Positions 12,748-25,432 are shown, counted from the stretch's first letter. The stretch is DNA of 64,000 nucleotides from Rhizophagus irregularis (GCF_026210795.1 NC_089439.1:4278001-4342000); one strand, 5' to 3'. Program-made: numbers and translations. Notes: a model not told the origin generated them from the sequence alone.

Positions 12748-13462
12748 ATGATTTCTCAAATGATTAACGAACTATACATAACAAATATTATTAGTAGTAG
12801 AGAATTTAATAATGAAGAAAAAATCAAATCAATTTTACAATTATTTAGGGTATCATTCGAAGATAAACAACAAATGATTAATGATCAAGCAAATTTGATT
12901 TCCTCTCAACAAAAATTGATCGAAATCATTGTACAAAAGAAAAATGGTAATGAAAATAATACTACTAATAATGTAGTAAATGGTAATGATTTGATAAAAT
13001 CAAATGATATTACGAATATTATGAACGAAAATAATAATGGTAACTTTCGGAAAATGGCGTCAAAGTTGTAATGTATATTTGCAATAATGTATTTTAATAT
13101 ATATATATATATATATATTTCTTTTATAGGTATTAGACCCCTTTATAAAGTTTTCATCGGACAATTACCTCCAAATATTCCAATAGTTCAAATAAAAAAT
13201 CATCTAAATGAAATATTCGGACACGTTGATTCTGTGTATCAATTAATCCCGAATGTAAGTATTTATTATATGATCGGTGTAATTTTTTTTTTTTGATGTA
13301 ATATTTATATATTTATATTAATATGTAAATTTATAAATATAGAGTAATTACGCATTTGCATTATTCTCAAATTATGAATCATGCCAAAAAGCAATTTCTA
13401 GGGGTAATATTAAAATTCAAGATAAATCCTTTTATATACATAACGCTCATGATCGTGAATAA
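12748..13462 (+). CDS. RRM-domain RNA-binding protein, three exons
   Basis: The proposed exons are 12748-13039, 13130-13254 and 13343-13462 (178 residues). The first intron uses donor GTAACT, chosen because it keeps frame into GIRPLYKVFIGQL; reading straight through stops 11 codons later. Its acceptor is TTTTATAG after a (TA)n tract. The second intron has GTAAGT and ATATAG. The first exon (residues 1-97) is Gln/Asn/Lys-rich and probably coiled coil (KQQMINDQANLISSQQKL). Residues about 103-178 form an RNA recognition motif: KVFIGQL is RNP2 and SNYAFALF fits RNP1, followed by the expected second helix (CQKAISRG) and last strand (KIQDKSFYIHN). The protein ends just after the RRM, so it is a short RNA-binding factor; targets cannot be told. 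AATAAA at about 13691 may end the transcript. Confidence 0.75.
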
Positions 13463-13559
13463 ATATAATAATATGACATTTCTTTTTTTTTTATCATGGC
13501 ATAATTTTATTATTATTATCTTTTTAATTTTTAATTTTTATTTGTAAAAAAAAAAATTA

Positions 13560-13690
13560 ATTTTATTCATTCAAAATTGTAATTGTATTTATTTATTCGA
13601 AATTGCATTCATTCGAAATTGTATTTAATATTCGAAATTGTATTCATTCGAAATCGAATTCGTATTTGTATTTGTTATTCGTTCAAAGAT
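13560..13690. repeat. Short imperfect repeat ATTCGAAATTG
   Basis: ATTCGAAATTGTATT-like units recur about five times in 120 bp immediately 3' of the RRM gene, probably in its 3' untranslated region. Confidence 0.5.
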
Positions 13691-13929
13691 AATAAAACAC
13701 TCGAAAACAAAATTTTTTTTTTTTTTTTTTTGATAATTCCGATTGATGCATGATTTATCAGTTTTATTATTAAAGAAAGTCGATTGATAAATATTTGTGA
13801 AAATGGTAAGAATGATTCAAATATCAAGAATTGAAAATAATAACAAGAATTGATAATAAAGTAATTTAAACTACATAAAAAATGAGTGATTTTAATATAT
13901 TATTATTATAAAAAAAACATGAAAAGAAA

Positions 13930-14775
13930 AGGACACTTTTTTTTTATGCCTACTTCTTGATTGATCTACAAAGACATGGCCATAATATGGTGACCATTCC
14001 AACCGTTTCTCGATGCTTGTAAAAAAAAAAAAAAGATTATTTTAAAAAATCAAGTTAAAAAATATACATATATTACATATATAATCCATTTATAATATAT
14101 ACCATCACTCGAAAAAATTATTTTATTATAAAGGTCAAAACCCATTAAAGAGGAAGACTGAGGTAGACCAGCCACCTAAAAACAGTAAAAGTTCTCAAGC
14201 TTCGTCTTGGTGGCCCTCACATTCCTCGCGACCATTGTGTGGGCCCTTCCTGCCCCACAAGATTCTAGAGGAATGTGATTATTGAGCCAATCAAGATAAT
14301 ATTTTAAATTTAAATTATTTTTATCAACTATTTGAAATGATTTTTTAAAATTAGATGAAAAAAAAAAAAAAAAAAAAGATTTATTTTTCTTTCGCAAAGA
14401 GAAAAGAAATTTTTTAAAAGTATTAAACGTTATTTATAAATTTTTTCTCTTTTTTTTTCAACAAAAAAAAAAAAAAAAGGTGGGAAAAAAAAATCTTGAG
14501 GCTTTGAAAATTACGTGGCTCAGAATTACGTACCAAGAATATGGCTTAGATCACAGAATTTTTAATTCATCATAATGAACTTAAAATGTATAAATAAATG
14601 GGCTTAGTTTTTGGGCTGTTGAAAGAAAGAGGCTGAAGTAATAAAAAATCATTTAATAATAATAATAATAATAAATTTTTTTTTTAACAGGCTTAGATAG
14701 AAAGATAAGCCTAACATTGGGGAGTTTATATTATGCAGATGATCTTTTTAATCATCGCCAAAAAAAAAAAAAAAA
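13930..14775. other. Unresolved coding-like segments
   Basis: A GC-richer stretch holds several coding-like segments that I could not join. On plus, 14133-14282 reads LKRKTEVDQPPKNSK then SWWPSHSSRP; on minus the same stretch reads NNHIPLESCGAGRAH. At 13935-14015 minus reads RLEWSPYYGHVFVDQSRSRH. At 14690-14765 plus reads LDRKISLTLGSLYYADDLF after a CAG acceptor. Poly(A)/poly(T) runs separate them. A spliced gene or the debris of one lies here, with strand and exon order undecided. Confidence 0.3.
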
Positions 14776-15001
14776 AAAAAAAACTAAGCCATTGTCATTT
14801 AATTTTCAAGTTAAATTCTTGTTTAGGATCAAATTTTATAATATACCAATTTTGTTTAATTCATACCGTTTGTGGAAAAACTTTTTTAATAAACGAGTTT
14901 TTGAAAAAAATGTACATTTGAACTATACTGATTTTGTATTGATCCGCGAATATGTTGTTGATCTCGTATTTTTTATAAATTGTATGACTATTATTATGTA
15001 A

Positions 15002-16840
15002 ACGTTTGTTTTATAAAAAAAAAATATATATTATTTACAAAACAAAAAAAAAAATTTTTATTATTATTATTTTTTTTTTGTATTTTTAATTATTATTATT
15101 ATTTTTATTATTATTATTATTATTTTTCAAAAGTAAACAGAATCGTTAATCTTAATTTAGAATTTTATTATATAATAAAAAACTTTATATTTGATATGAA
15201 ACTTTAAAAGAAACAAAGAAAAAAAAAAACAAATCAAAAAAAGATAATTCGGAATAAAAATTAACCCATTTTCCCCTTATGTTACTCAGTTACTCAATTA
15301 CTCAGCTACTCAGCCAAAAAAAAAAAAAAAATTAAATTTTTTTTTTAAAAAAAAAAACTTAAAAATAAAAAAAATTCTCGAAAAATTCGAGAATTTCATT
15401 ATTATCATTTTTATTATCAAGTCTTCGTTATTATTTAGTTATTATTTTAATAATTGAAAATCTATTTCTTTATTCATAATAAAAAAAAAGTATAAGCCAC
15501 TTTTATTATTACTAAGCCGCATAAATCGTTAAATCATGAAATCAACGTAAACAGTAATACTCATGGTCTAAGCCAAATGATGAATATCCGAATAATTTAT
15601 GTTAAATGACGTAGATGACGTGCTTATCAAATTTTTTATTTTTATAATTATATTTATTTATTTTTTTTTAAAAGAAAAAATCTTGAAATTTTTCAAACAT
15701 GTGAAGTTCTTTATTTATTAATTAAAATGATTGAAAAGGATAAAGAAGTTCGTCATACATTATCACGTGACGAACAATAGTTTGCCATTTCCAGTTCATA
15801 CTTAATAACCAAATATGGAGATCAAACTAAATGATTTATGTACATCAATTAACAAATGCGTATATGAATATAAATACAACATAGAAATTCCTTACAGTTT
15901 CTCCCTGATATCCTGATACTGTTTATTTTCCCGAAAAACAATATTTAAATTTTTGAAAAGAAAAAAAAAAAAATTTTTTTTTCTTTGTGTAACAACTTCA
16001 TTAATATAAAACTTTAGGAATAATATTAAAAAAAAAATTTCATGTTTCTTATGCAATAATTTAAAATAAAATTTTTAAAGTTATCATTATTTTATCATTA
16101 TTTATCATTATTTGTTAAAAAAGAGAAAGAAAAAAAAAATCTTGGCGTTTTACTATAAATTATGGAAAAAGGTAAGATAAAGAAAGTTAATATTATAATA
16201 TTAATAATAATAAACAATGGAATTACCGAGAAAAATTCTTAAAACGATTCTCTGTAATCGTGTAACTAAAAATGGGGGTTTAATCTTTTTTCGTCTCACA
16301 ACATAAAAAAAAAACAATTTTGGTAATATTTAAATAACGTTATTTTTATTCTCGAATTTTTTTTTTATTTTTTTAAAATATGCAATGCAACAATCAAAAA
16401 AAATACTATCATCGAATCTTTTGCTTTGAAACTTATTCTATTTATATTATTTAATCAAATATTATCATCTAATATGTATTTCTGAATAAGGAGTAGTTAA
16501 ATGAACATTGTGTTACGTTAGCACAATATAAGGTTTAGATCAACCCCTGCCGTATAATTTTGCAGAATTGTAAGTTTTTCATTATATTTAATTGGTCTTT
16601 TCCCTAATACGTTTAGCAGAAAATGCATTATATAATTATAGCACAAATATATATATAATGAACACGGAAAAAAAAAAAAAAATATTCCTATATATAAATT
16701 AACGATTCATTTTTTTTTATCCTTTTTCTTTTAACACTTTTTTTTTTTTAGGAAAGTTAATATAAAAAAAAAAATTATTATTATTATTTTTTTTTTAAAA
16801 AAAAAAAAATATTTACGAAAAAAAAAAATTAGTTTAAAAA
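15002..16840. other. Low-complexity intergenic region
   Basis: Long poly(A)/poly(T) and ATT repeats, and GTTACTCA-like repeats at 15281-15315. There is a perfect 11-bp inverted repeat with a 3-base loop at 15372-15396 (AAATTCTCGAA and its complement). No gene supported. Confidence 0.5.
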
Positions 16841-16900
16841 AAAATTATATATGTATAAAGTAAAATTAATATAACGTTTATATAAGAAAAAAAAAATTTA

Positions 16901-17680
16901 ATGTTTAAAAAAATGCGCTTTAATATTATTTCTTTATTAATTTTTTCCTTCTTGATATGTTTTGTACATAGTAAAATTGTTAATGATCAAACCCTTTCAA
17001 TAACCATTAGAGACTTCTTATTATCAAAAGGAGATAAGTTTGTTAAGGAGACGACAAATGTTTCGTCAAATATAAGAAAAAGAGATGCTTTACCGATGCC
17101 ACAGGCTGTACCAGGTGTACCAGGTGCACCAGGTGCACCAGGTGCAGGTAAAGATGCGGGAAAAGTTAAAGAACCAGCGAAAGAACCAGCGAAAGGACCA
17201 GGGAAAGAACCAGCGAAAGAGCCAGCGAAAGCACCGGGTGCAAATCCACCAAACCCACCAGCTGCAAATCCAAACCCAAATGCTGCAAATCCAAAGAATC
17301 CGGCAGCCGGTCCGGGGAAAGAGCCAAAAGGACCAGCTAAAGTGCCTGAACCTAAAGTACCACAACCTCAACCTCAACCTCAACCTCAGCCTCAACCACA
17401 ACCGCAACCGCAACCTCAACCTCAACCTCAACCTCAACCTCAACCTCAACCTCAACCTCAACCGCAGCCTCAACCTCAACCTCAAGAACCTCAACCACAA
17501 CCACAACCTCAAACTCCAGTACCAACCACTACTTATGTTGACCCTGGTGTTGTACCTACCGTTCGTCCATTTAATGTTAATAATAAATATGGTGGTGCTG
17601 ATAAATTGAAATTTTATCAAGGGAATTCTTGGATAATTATTTTAATGGTTACTAATTTTTTATTTTTCACTTTATTATAA
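16901..17680 (+). CDS. Secreted Pro/Gln-rich cell-surface protein, probably GPI-anchored
   Basis: One exon, 259 codons, beginning at the first ATG (a second ATG at codon 5 would serve equally). Residues 5-24 form a signal peptide (SLLIFSFLICFVHS). Residues 25-61 end in IRKR, a Kex2-type dibasic site, so they look like a propeptide. Then come a collagen-like GVPGAPGAPGAG stretch, a Lys-Glu-Pro-Ala repeat, an Asn/Pro/Ala segment and a long Pro-Gln dipeptide tract (about residues 155-205). The tail GNSWIIILMVTNFLFFTLL is a short polar site followed by a terminal hydrophobic stretch, the usual GPI-anchor signal. It likely coats the cell wall or the plant interface. Coding sequence is much GC-richer than its surroundings. 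Dipeptide repeat number may vary between strains. AATAAATAG at about 17762 is a candidate poly(A) signal. Confidence 0.8.
   Translation: MFKKMRFNIISLLIFSFLICFVHSKIVNDQTLSITIRDFLLSKGDKFVKETTNVSSNIRKRDALPMPQAVPGVPGAPGAPGAGKDAGKVKEPAKEPAKGPGKEPAKEPAKAPGANPPNPPAANPNPNAANPKNPAAGPGKEPKGPAKVPEPKVPQPQPQPQPQPQPQPQPQPQPQPQPQPQPQPQPQPQPQPQPQEPQPQPQPQTPVPTTTYVDPGVVPTVRPFNVNNKYGGADKLKFYQGNSWIIILMVTNFLFFTLL
17350..17515 (+). repeat. Coding hexanucleotide repeat CCTCAA (Pro-Gln)
   Basis: Roughly 25 consecutive CCNCAR hexamers encode the Pro-Gln tract; synonymous CCT/CCA/CCG and CAA/CAG variants show local re-duplication of sub-blocks. Confidence 0.85.
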
Positions 17681-19885
17681 TATGTTGAAGATATGTGTAA
17701 TTTATAATTATTGTGTAATAATATTTGAACACTTTTTATGATAGATATACTTTTAGTACTAAATAAATAGAGGTTCTATTTAAAAAAGTTCAACGCGACG
17801 ATTAACTAATAATTAATAAGATTTTTAATAAAATATAATGATTTTATCAAGATAAAAAAAAACGCGTGATTTTTTTATAAACGCCCTAGCGAATAGATCG
17901 TATCCGGATATGCCCGAGTGCCTACATAATAATGTAATACAGAGATTTTGTTTATCGTTCGATAAAGAGATAATTGATAAAATCGTATCATAAATCTGAA
18001 GTATAGTTTTATTAAAAATATAGTTAAATATTTATGTTTATTGTTGATATCATTGATTACATAATACAAGCATAATATTTGGCTAGCTTTTTTAAGTGAT
18101 TGTAAACTAATTTGGTAATAATTCTCTGTTTTTTCAATAAGATTAAAAATTTTTTTATTGCGCCATTCCAGAAAATACTAGATAATTATATAGTTTACCC
18201 ATATAATTTCATTCATCTATCAAAATACTTTATATGGGAATTAAAAATGATAATCAGGAATATGGGAAGTCTTCGATAGAATTCGATAGAATTCTTGTAG
18301 TTTATTCTTGGCATTTTGATTCATCATCATCATCATCATTATTATATATATATTTTTATATCTTCTTCATTATAAAATGAATTATTTATTTTAATTTATG
18401 CAGATATATATAAATAATATATATATATATATAATTTTACTCATTTTATTTGAGACTGGTTACAATTTAAATTATGGTAATTTCATCATTTATTCCGAAT
18501 TATTTTGAATTATTACTTGTTAACTAAATTAAGTAAATCATTTATTCTAAAAAAAAAGAAGAGGATAAAATAATAAAATGATCCATACCAAAATTTTATT
18601 TTTATTCATAAAGTTTATCATTCTTCAAAATTTGGTTCACAAAATAAAAAATATGATAATAATATTTAAATAAAATATGAAATAATATCTAAAATGTATT
18701 CATTAAAAAAAAAAACAATATTTTGATTCAAATAATATTTGAAATCGGAATTTTAATTCCATGTTACCATGTGAAAGGATTAAAAAGACAATTTGCAACA
18801 CATTCAATTGCCAAAAATCGCCAAAGCGGATTTTTTCCAAATATGGTTAAATAATTTTTTTTTTTTTTTTCATTCTAGGGTCAATGTAATGTTTTTACTA
18901 TAAATGATTACTTGACACTTGGCAAATTTACTTGGCAAATCAGCCGGAAATCCTGAAATAGGATCGTCGATCCTTGGTTGAATTCCGTGAGGTAATATCC
19001 GATAATTTTTCGGGGAAATTTGTGTACAATGTTTTTATATTGTTCTTAACAAAAAGTGTTTTTAAGTATTTAAACGAATTGTACTTTTGTAACAATACCA
19101 TGATAACACCATATTATGATCAACATAATAGTACCAGTACTTTTTAGCATACTATAAGCATGATATTAGAAGTATCGATAATTACTGATTCAAAATAAAA
19201 TAATTGAAAATAAATAAATAAATAAATAATAAAGCTAAATTAAAGAACGTACAAATTATCAGTATAAAAATAAAATATTTGATCGCTACGTGAATATATT
19301 ACTCTAGTATTCTATGGTGTGATGAACGAGGTTATCTCAAATTGTTCCATATTAAGTTGCGCAACATCGTGTTACTGTACGTCGTTGACGTGACTAGACA
19401 AAAATTCATACGGCTTGGCGTATCAAAATATAAAATATTTCTTTATCAGGTTCGAAAATTATTATGTATTAAAAAACAAATTCCATTTTTCCTTTATTGT
19501 GCGACTTGTGCGTATCCTTTGGTGGCCAGAAATTACGTAATTTAAATTTTAGGTCCTTCCTCCCTATGTCATTGGGAAATGCAAAAATAAAATATGTATA
19601 TCCTGAAAATATGTAACATCATCATGGTCTGAACCCTTCCCTTAGAAAATGACGTCACCCACACAAACCCGCAGGTCGATCAGTCGACGATCTTTTTCTC
19701 CACACATTCGAGCACGTAAAGGTTCCTGACTACTTTTGATTAATAAAAAGAATTTGTGTTATTGTTATTATTCGATATAGAGTATAATGACCAATTTTTC
19801 TTATATTTTTGACAATGTCTCTCATTTTTTATTGTAATCAAAATTTACATTTTTTTTTTGAAAATTTGAGCAAAATTATATAAAT
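17681..19885. other. Intergenic, no supported gene
   Basis: AT-rich, with an ATC/(TA)n microsatellite at 18320-18360. Short frames at 17875-18069 and 19342-19545 show no domain, no splice pattern and no neighbour support. Confidence 0.45.
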
Positions 19886-19891
19886 TTACTA

Positions 19892-20073
19892 GTAGGTTAA
19901 ATCACCCTGGGTTAAAATTGGTCTTATACGTGCTCTATAATATCCAAATAAATAAAATCTATATAAAGTGAAATGAATAATAACACAAATATTTTTTTTT
20001 TTTAAAAAAAAAGATTGATGTAAAATATAAATTTTAGGGGGGTGATTTAAACCCAGGTTATTTAACCCAGGAG
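19892..20073. mobile_element. MITE with imperfect GGTTAAATCACC termini
   Basis: The left end reads AGGTTAAATCACC then CTGGGTTAAA. The right end carries the complement arranged as GGTGATTT, AAACCCAGG and TTATTTAACCCAGG. The interior is AT-rich with poly(T)/poly(A) and no coding capacity. Target-site duplication was not resolved. Confidence 0.6.
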
Positions 20074-20176
20074 GCAAGTTAGCAAAACTCAAAGAATTTA
20101 AATATTATCAAATCATTACATAAAGATATACTGTATCAATCTAGGAACATAATGGTAAAAAGCCAACAAACCACCC

Positions 20177-21126
20177 TTACTCTTCTAATCTATTTAAAAC
20201 ATTATTAACTAAATTAATTGGATCGAGATTCATTTTATTGTCATCCTCCTCTAGCACTAGTTTAATATTTATAAAGATTAGTGGCTATGATAGCTGACAT
20301 TTCTCCACTGACGTTGACGCTAAAAATAAGTAGCGTAACCATAAAGTTTCAAATGTCTGTACCCCTAATACTTTCAATGATTGAGCAGCAATGATTGAGT
20401 AAGCTTCGTCAGATAAATTATCCGGCCATCATTAAATTTGCTTGATGATTCCCCTATGTTATACTTTGCCAACGTTTAACAATTATTTTTTTTTTTTGGT
20501 TCTTTAGAATAATTGATAGTGTAGTTTTGAAGTTTTAGTAAAATCTAATAATACTACTTCTTGGTTTTTAAATGAAAATACTTATTTGATTCCATGCGGA
20601 TCCAAAACTCGGCCACAAATTATTACTGTAGGGAATAGCAAATTTTTTATAAGGAATTAAATCATTTAATTCTTGATTTAACCGTACTTTATCAGATTCC
20701 TTCTCATTTAATGCTTCTATATCATTCATTTGATCTTGAATTTTTGAACTAGCCAATTCATTGGAAATACCTTCAATTTGAGCTTCAATTAAAGTAAATA
20801 AAAAACAAATATAAATTTTTTATACTGAAAAAAAAAAATAATAATTAATTAATTACATATTGTACATACTAATATAAAAAAAAACTTACTTGATAGAATA
20901 TTTCTTTGTACTTTACATTTCTTTATATCATTAACAAATTCAATAAGAGTCATTGCAGGTCGTCTTTGGTCACTTTTTAAAAAGTTGCGACCCTACGAAT
21001 AATTTCAAAGTCATCCTCGTACAAGTTCCAATGAGTCCATTTCTTTTCTCAAAAAAAAAATCTAAAGAGTTAATTTTTATTGTATTTTCGAACCATTTCT
21101 TTTGTTATCATATTTAAGGTAGACAT
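20177..21126 (-). pseudogene. Decayed SAM-domain/coiled-coil protein, copy 1
   Basis: The start is read from 21126 (MSTLNMIT), followed by a SAM-like segment broken by a stop and frameshifts. One intron at about 20816-20889 keeps GTAAGT and TTTTTCAG. Past it the frame continues through a coiled coil (SKIQDQMNDIEALNEKES), a block NNLWPSFGSAWNQ, and a tail ending NLVNNVLNRLEE before the stop at 20177. At least one further in-frame stop lies in the tail. The copy at 45190-45903 is clearly homologous in coding and upstream sequence. It is probably a dispersed duplicate that has lost function. Confidence 0.65.
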
Positions 21127-21300
21127 AACAAATATTTTATACGAAAAATATTTGGTAAGAAAAAAAAGGGAGAAAGATTATTCTGTCGTACAGGCCTGTA
21201 TGATATATGTATTTCGGTAAAAAAATTATCCGATTGATTCCAAAGTAGTACACAATAAACACGGGACCAAATTAGTGATTCAGAATGCAAAGATCGGACT
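21127..21300 (-). promoter_or_regulatory. Duplicated upstream region of the SAM-protein copies
   Basis: This matches 45904-46080 in order and sequence, including CAAATATTTTATACGAAAAA, AGATTATTCTGTCGTACAG and ACACAATAAACACGGGACC. The duplicated unit therefore included the promoter. Confidence 0.5.
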
Positions 21301-22080
21301 TAAGATATTAAATCAAGTTAGCTTTATTATATTAAAGGTTTTAAACACTTCAAATAAATTTGAAAATGAAAATTTTTATTTTACCTTCTTGTTCTTCTAT
21401 TATTAAAAAGAAGACTTTATCCAGTATTACAATAGTTGGATTAGGCAGGTCATGAAATGTTATTCACATAGATAATTGGACATAAATCTATGCAGGTATA
21501 ATTGAAGCAATCAAAAAAAATTCGTATTTCCATTGTTACTCTATTTAGTTTATAAATAGACTAATTATAAATACCTGAAAAAATTGAAACCAATATGGCT
21601 ACCTGAAAGCAAAAAATCCAAGTATTCTCCAAGTGCACCTGTAATGCTGTAAACTACCCAGGATAAAGACAGTTATCCATATTACCATTTTAGCAAGCAG
21701 AACCTAACAAAAATAATTAAACACCTCTAAACAACACTTTACTAACAACAATACAAACAGTAAAAGAAGATATACTGTATGTACAACTAATCTAATATAC
21801 TGTACTTTAACTGACATATAAAATGACATGAACTTAAGAATTTGAATAGAAGATGCAGGAAACTTACTAATCCAGATAAACTAGAGATATACACCCTCAC
21901 ATATTCTAATAAAAAACAGCAATAAACAGTAGGCCAAAATTTCATCAATTGAAAATATTATTAATGCCACATAGCAGAGTCAGCCAAGAGCAAATAAGGA
22001 GAATATATTACAGGCAGGAGGATCATATATTTACTTGGAATTTCTAGGTAAAAGTATATATAACAATAGAAGCATAAATG
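21301..22080. other. Intergenic, no supported gene
   Basis: AT-rich with a base composition resembling the fossil-rich region that follows. No frame of coding quality was found. Confidence 0.35.
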
Positions 22081-24150
22081 AAGAAAATATTTTATATATC
22101 ATGAAATTATGTAATACATGGAAAAAAATTACATCAAGGATAGTTTAGAATATTGATTATATGTTGATTGTATGTTGCTTTTCTATTTATGGCAATCACT
22201 TTTGAGAGATTGTAGCTTGATGATGGATATTATACATCATTTTTCTAACACCATTATTTCATTTGTGCTCACTCTGTTTCACAATGAGTATGTATTATGG
22301 AACTACTATATAATACACATGGGAAAAAATTACTGATTGTATGTTGCTTTTCTCAATGCCCAAAACAAAAGCAAAATTTAATTGACAGGGAAAATAAAAT
22401 TATGACAATTTTTAATGATCGGCAAAGCCATCCATTAATGGATTTTCTGCATGGAATGGTGCACAATCTTTCTTTATAAAGCGCTTTTTTCAGAAGGTAA
22501 ATTACTAGATACAATAGAACATGTGGTATTTAAACAATACAAAGATAAAGATTTGCCCACAGCACACTGTGCCTATATTATTGCCATCTGTGATATACTT
22601 ATTAACCCCAAAAGTCCTGGAATCAAATGTAATGATAAATCTGTAGTAAAATGAGTTGATGTTATATTACTTTATAATATTAATATTTCAAAAGTGAGCC
22701 TATTTTTAGTCTACTTATGACAATCAAGACTCTGAAATTCAAAGTTCTAACAGAGAAAAAATATTTTAAAAGAAACTATTTTGGATAATGGATGGTACAT
22801 TCATTCCTAAAAATGAATTTTGTCTGTCCAAGGAGCCCAATGATAAAGAACCTAAAAAAGAAAAAAAATGAAGTGTTAATAAATGTTTCATTGAATATAA
22901 AGAGCCATGCACACTCATAGCTAACAAAAATAAGACCCAAAGGCCACAGAATAGCCAAAAATAGTATGCAAAACTAGCGGGCTATGGAAAATTAATTTAC
23001 TCACTGAATTTTTTCTGCCCCACTTTGGAAAATATAAATTGAACAAAACTTTATCCTATATAAAAAGGATGACAACTTGAATGAAATTAATAGTCCTAAG
23101 TATGATAAGCCACATACTCCACCTCATCAAATTTGCTCAACATCTGAAAATCAAAACTTATTTATTAAATGATTAAGTCAAGAAAACAGTGAACAAAAAT
23201 CCACATAATAAGTAAAAACATGTCTATTAAAGCTAATTTACATTCCTATATGATATTATTAATTGGTCATATACCTTTGAAATGAATTTCAGAAGACAAA
23301 TATTTTTAATAATTTGGTACACATGATGACTATTCAATTAGAATCTAATGGTTATTGCAAAGTTTTAACCCATCTCTAAATTTATAGTTTACTTTTGAGA
23401 GTTTGTAGCTTAATGATGAATATTATACATCATTTTTCTAATATAATTACTTCATTTGTACTCACCCTGTTTAAACACAATAATGATAATTTGATAATTT
23501 GTATATATTATGGAATTACTATGTAATACATGGGAAAAAATTACATCAAGGATACTAATAACTGTATGTTGCTTTTCTACTACTTATGGCAACTGAAATC
23601 TAAAGTTGACAGAGAAATTATATTCTAAAAGAAACTATTTTGGATAATGGATGATACATTCATTCCTGAAAATGACATATATTATTTTCATTCCATTTAA
23701 ATAATTTAGTACCATTACATGATGACTATTCAATCAGAATCTAATGCAAAGTTTGAACTCACCTCTAAATTTATAGCTCACTTTTGAGAAATTGTAGCTT
23801 GATGATAGATATTATACATCATTTTTCTAACATCATTATTTCATTTGTGCTTATGATAATTTGATAATTTGTATATATTATGGAATTACTATGTAATACA
23901 TGGAAAAAAATTACATCAAGGATAGTGATTGTATATGGCTTTTCTACTTATGGCAACTAAAATCTAAAGTTAACAGAGAAAATATATTCTAAAAGAAACT
24001 ATTTTGGATAATGGATGGTACATTCATTCCTAAAAATAATATATATTATTTTCATTCCATTTAAATAATTTAGTACCATTATATGATAACTATTTAGTTA
24101 GAATCTAAACTTACCTTTAAATTTACAGCTCACCTTTAAGAGTTTGTACA
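22080..24150. repeat. Roughly 370-bp repeat family, partly tandem
   Basis: Two near-complete tandem units occupy about 23330-24110: the motif ATTACATCAAGGATA recurs at 23540 and 23910. Partial units are at 22080-22330 and 22740-22820. Diagnostic blocks are TTGTAGCTTGATGAT, TATTATACATCATTTTTCTA and ACTATTTTGGATAATGGATG. The repeat is partly built from coding fossil sequence, since the last block lies in the frame of the pseudogene at 22330-23040. Confidence 0.75.
22330..23040 (+). pseudogene. Fossil of an unidentified protein gene
   Basis: The frame from 22330 reads KQNLIDRENKIMTIFNDRQS to a point near 22470. There the reading shifts by one base to KALFSEGKLLDTIEHVVFKQ and DILINPKSPGIK, stopping at 22654. 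At 22778-23040 a third stretch reads MDGTFIPKNEFCLSKEPNDK and later LAGYGKLIYSLNFF with two stops. These pieces have coding character and share orientation. I do not recognise the family. Confidence 0.5.
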
Positions 24151-24212
24151 TAAGTTTTAGTAGATAGAAAAAAACATTTCTTAACTTTTCTTATTCTAAA
24201 AATTATAAAACT

Positions 24213-24537
24213 TGTCTATTATTGAAAGATAATGACATTACAATATGGTCCTATGAATTTCTGACACTTTATCAAGATACTCTCCTTAAGTTACCATCTT
24301 ATTTGAATGAATGGTTTCATCTAATAATTGCTAAATATGGGAACTAGAATGATTTTATACAAGCAAATATTTAATTTTATTTCACAAAAAAGATATTAGC
24401 ATCATGAAGCTAAGTATTCAAAATTTTTGATAAATGACCTTGAGGGTTATCTAAAGAGCTTTAGTAAATCAATGAACTACAGAAGACATCATGCACATAA
24501 ATTGTGTTATCTCAGTCTTTGTTGTATCTATAATTAA
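24213..24537 (+). pseudogene. Coding fossils, plus strand
   Basis: Two open pieces: 24213-24347 (ends LKLPSYLNEWFHLIIAKYGN) and 24403-24537 (HEAKYSKFLINDLEGYLKSF then MNYRRHHAHKLCYLSL). Stops separate them, and degraded sequence continues to about 24770. They may belong to the same parent gene as the membrane-protein fossil on the opposite strand, but I cannot establish this. Confidence 0.45.
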
Positions 24538-25432
24538 TTCATTTACTTACTTGGTTCAAGTGGAAAGAAACAATCTTAGATTTTGAAAGCAGCCTGCTTT
24601 TAGATAAAGATGAAGTATGATAATTTCAAAGTTTTACTATTTATACCAAATTAAGGTAGCCTGATTAATATGGCTATATGATCTCTTTTAGAATATGACT
24701 CTTTTATTTATTCCATATTTTCTGAATCTGGGTGATGATGCATTTTCAACAATAGAACTCATACATGATAGATGATGATATAAAGTTTAGGATATAAAAC
24801 AAAGTTTTTTAATTCAAATTCAGATATGAAATGAAAATGCTATTAGAAAAGAAACAGAAAGAAAAACAAAGAAAAGTATGGGTGAAAGCTTTTTTTGAAT
24901 GTAGGTTGATTATGTTATAGAATCTTGTATTGATATGTAAAAGATTTGTCATATGAAAATCAATTACATAGCTTATATAATTAACACCAATAATAGTCTA
25001 CCTCCCATTTGCTTATTCAGCTTTTAGCATCTGAACAACAACTATATTTCTGAATATTTTTATTATTTTAGTGGCCCAAATGTCAAATGACTCAAATGAC
25101 CAATTATATGTCATTTGTGATATAAATGACAAATGACCTAGTCATTTTAAAAATTAAATTGTAGTTCTGGCTAAAAACACTATATTTTGAGAATAAAATT
25201 ATATCATATGATAATATAAATTTATAATTCTGACTTGCATCATAAATTTGAAGGTATTAATTAGTGAACTCTTTAATTCATCATGAATATCTTCCTTTGT
25301 CATACTGTCATACTGAACCATGTATAAATAAATAAGTGTAGAAAATTGTGTTTTAAGCCCATAAAGTTGCTTGAAAATCTAAGGTTTGCAAGTTTAAAAG
25401 TGGATATTATATGAAGTTTTTTAAAATGTTTT

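Noticed and set aside
14176-14397. 73-codon minus frame as a gene
   Set aside because: The plus strand over the same interval is equally coding-like; strand could not be decided, so it is reported only as an unresolved segment.
15372-15396. Hairpin as a bacterial-type terminator
   Set aside because: The window is eukaryotic; a perfect hairpin with A/T flanks has no such role here and is kept only as an inverted repeat.
17090-17620. Long antisense frame opposite the Pro-Gln-rich gene, and a third frame on plus
   Set aside because: Both are products of the hexanucleotide repeat; the plus frame with signal peptide and GPI tail is the real one.
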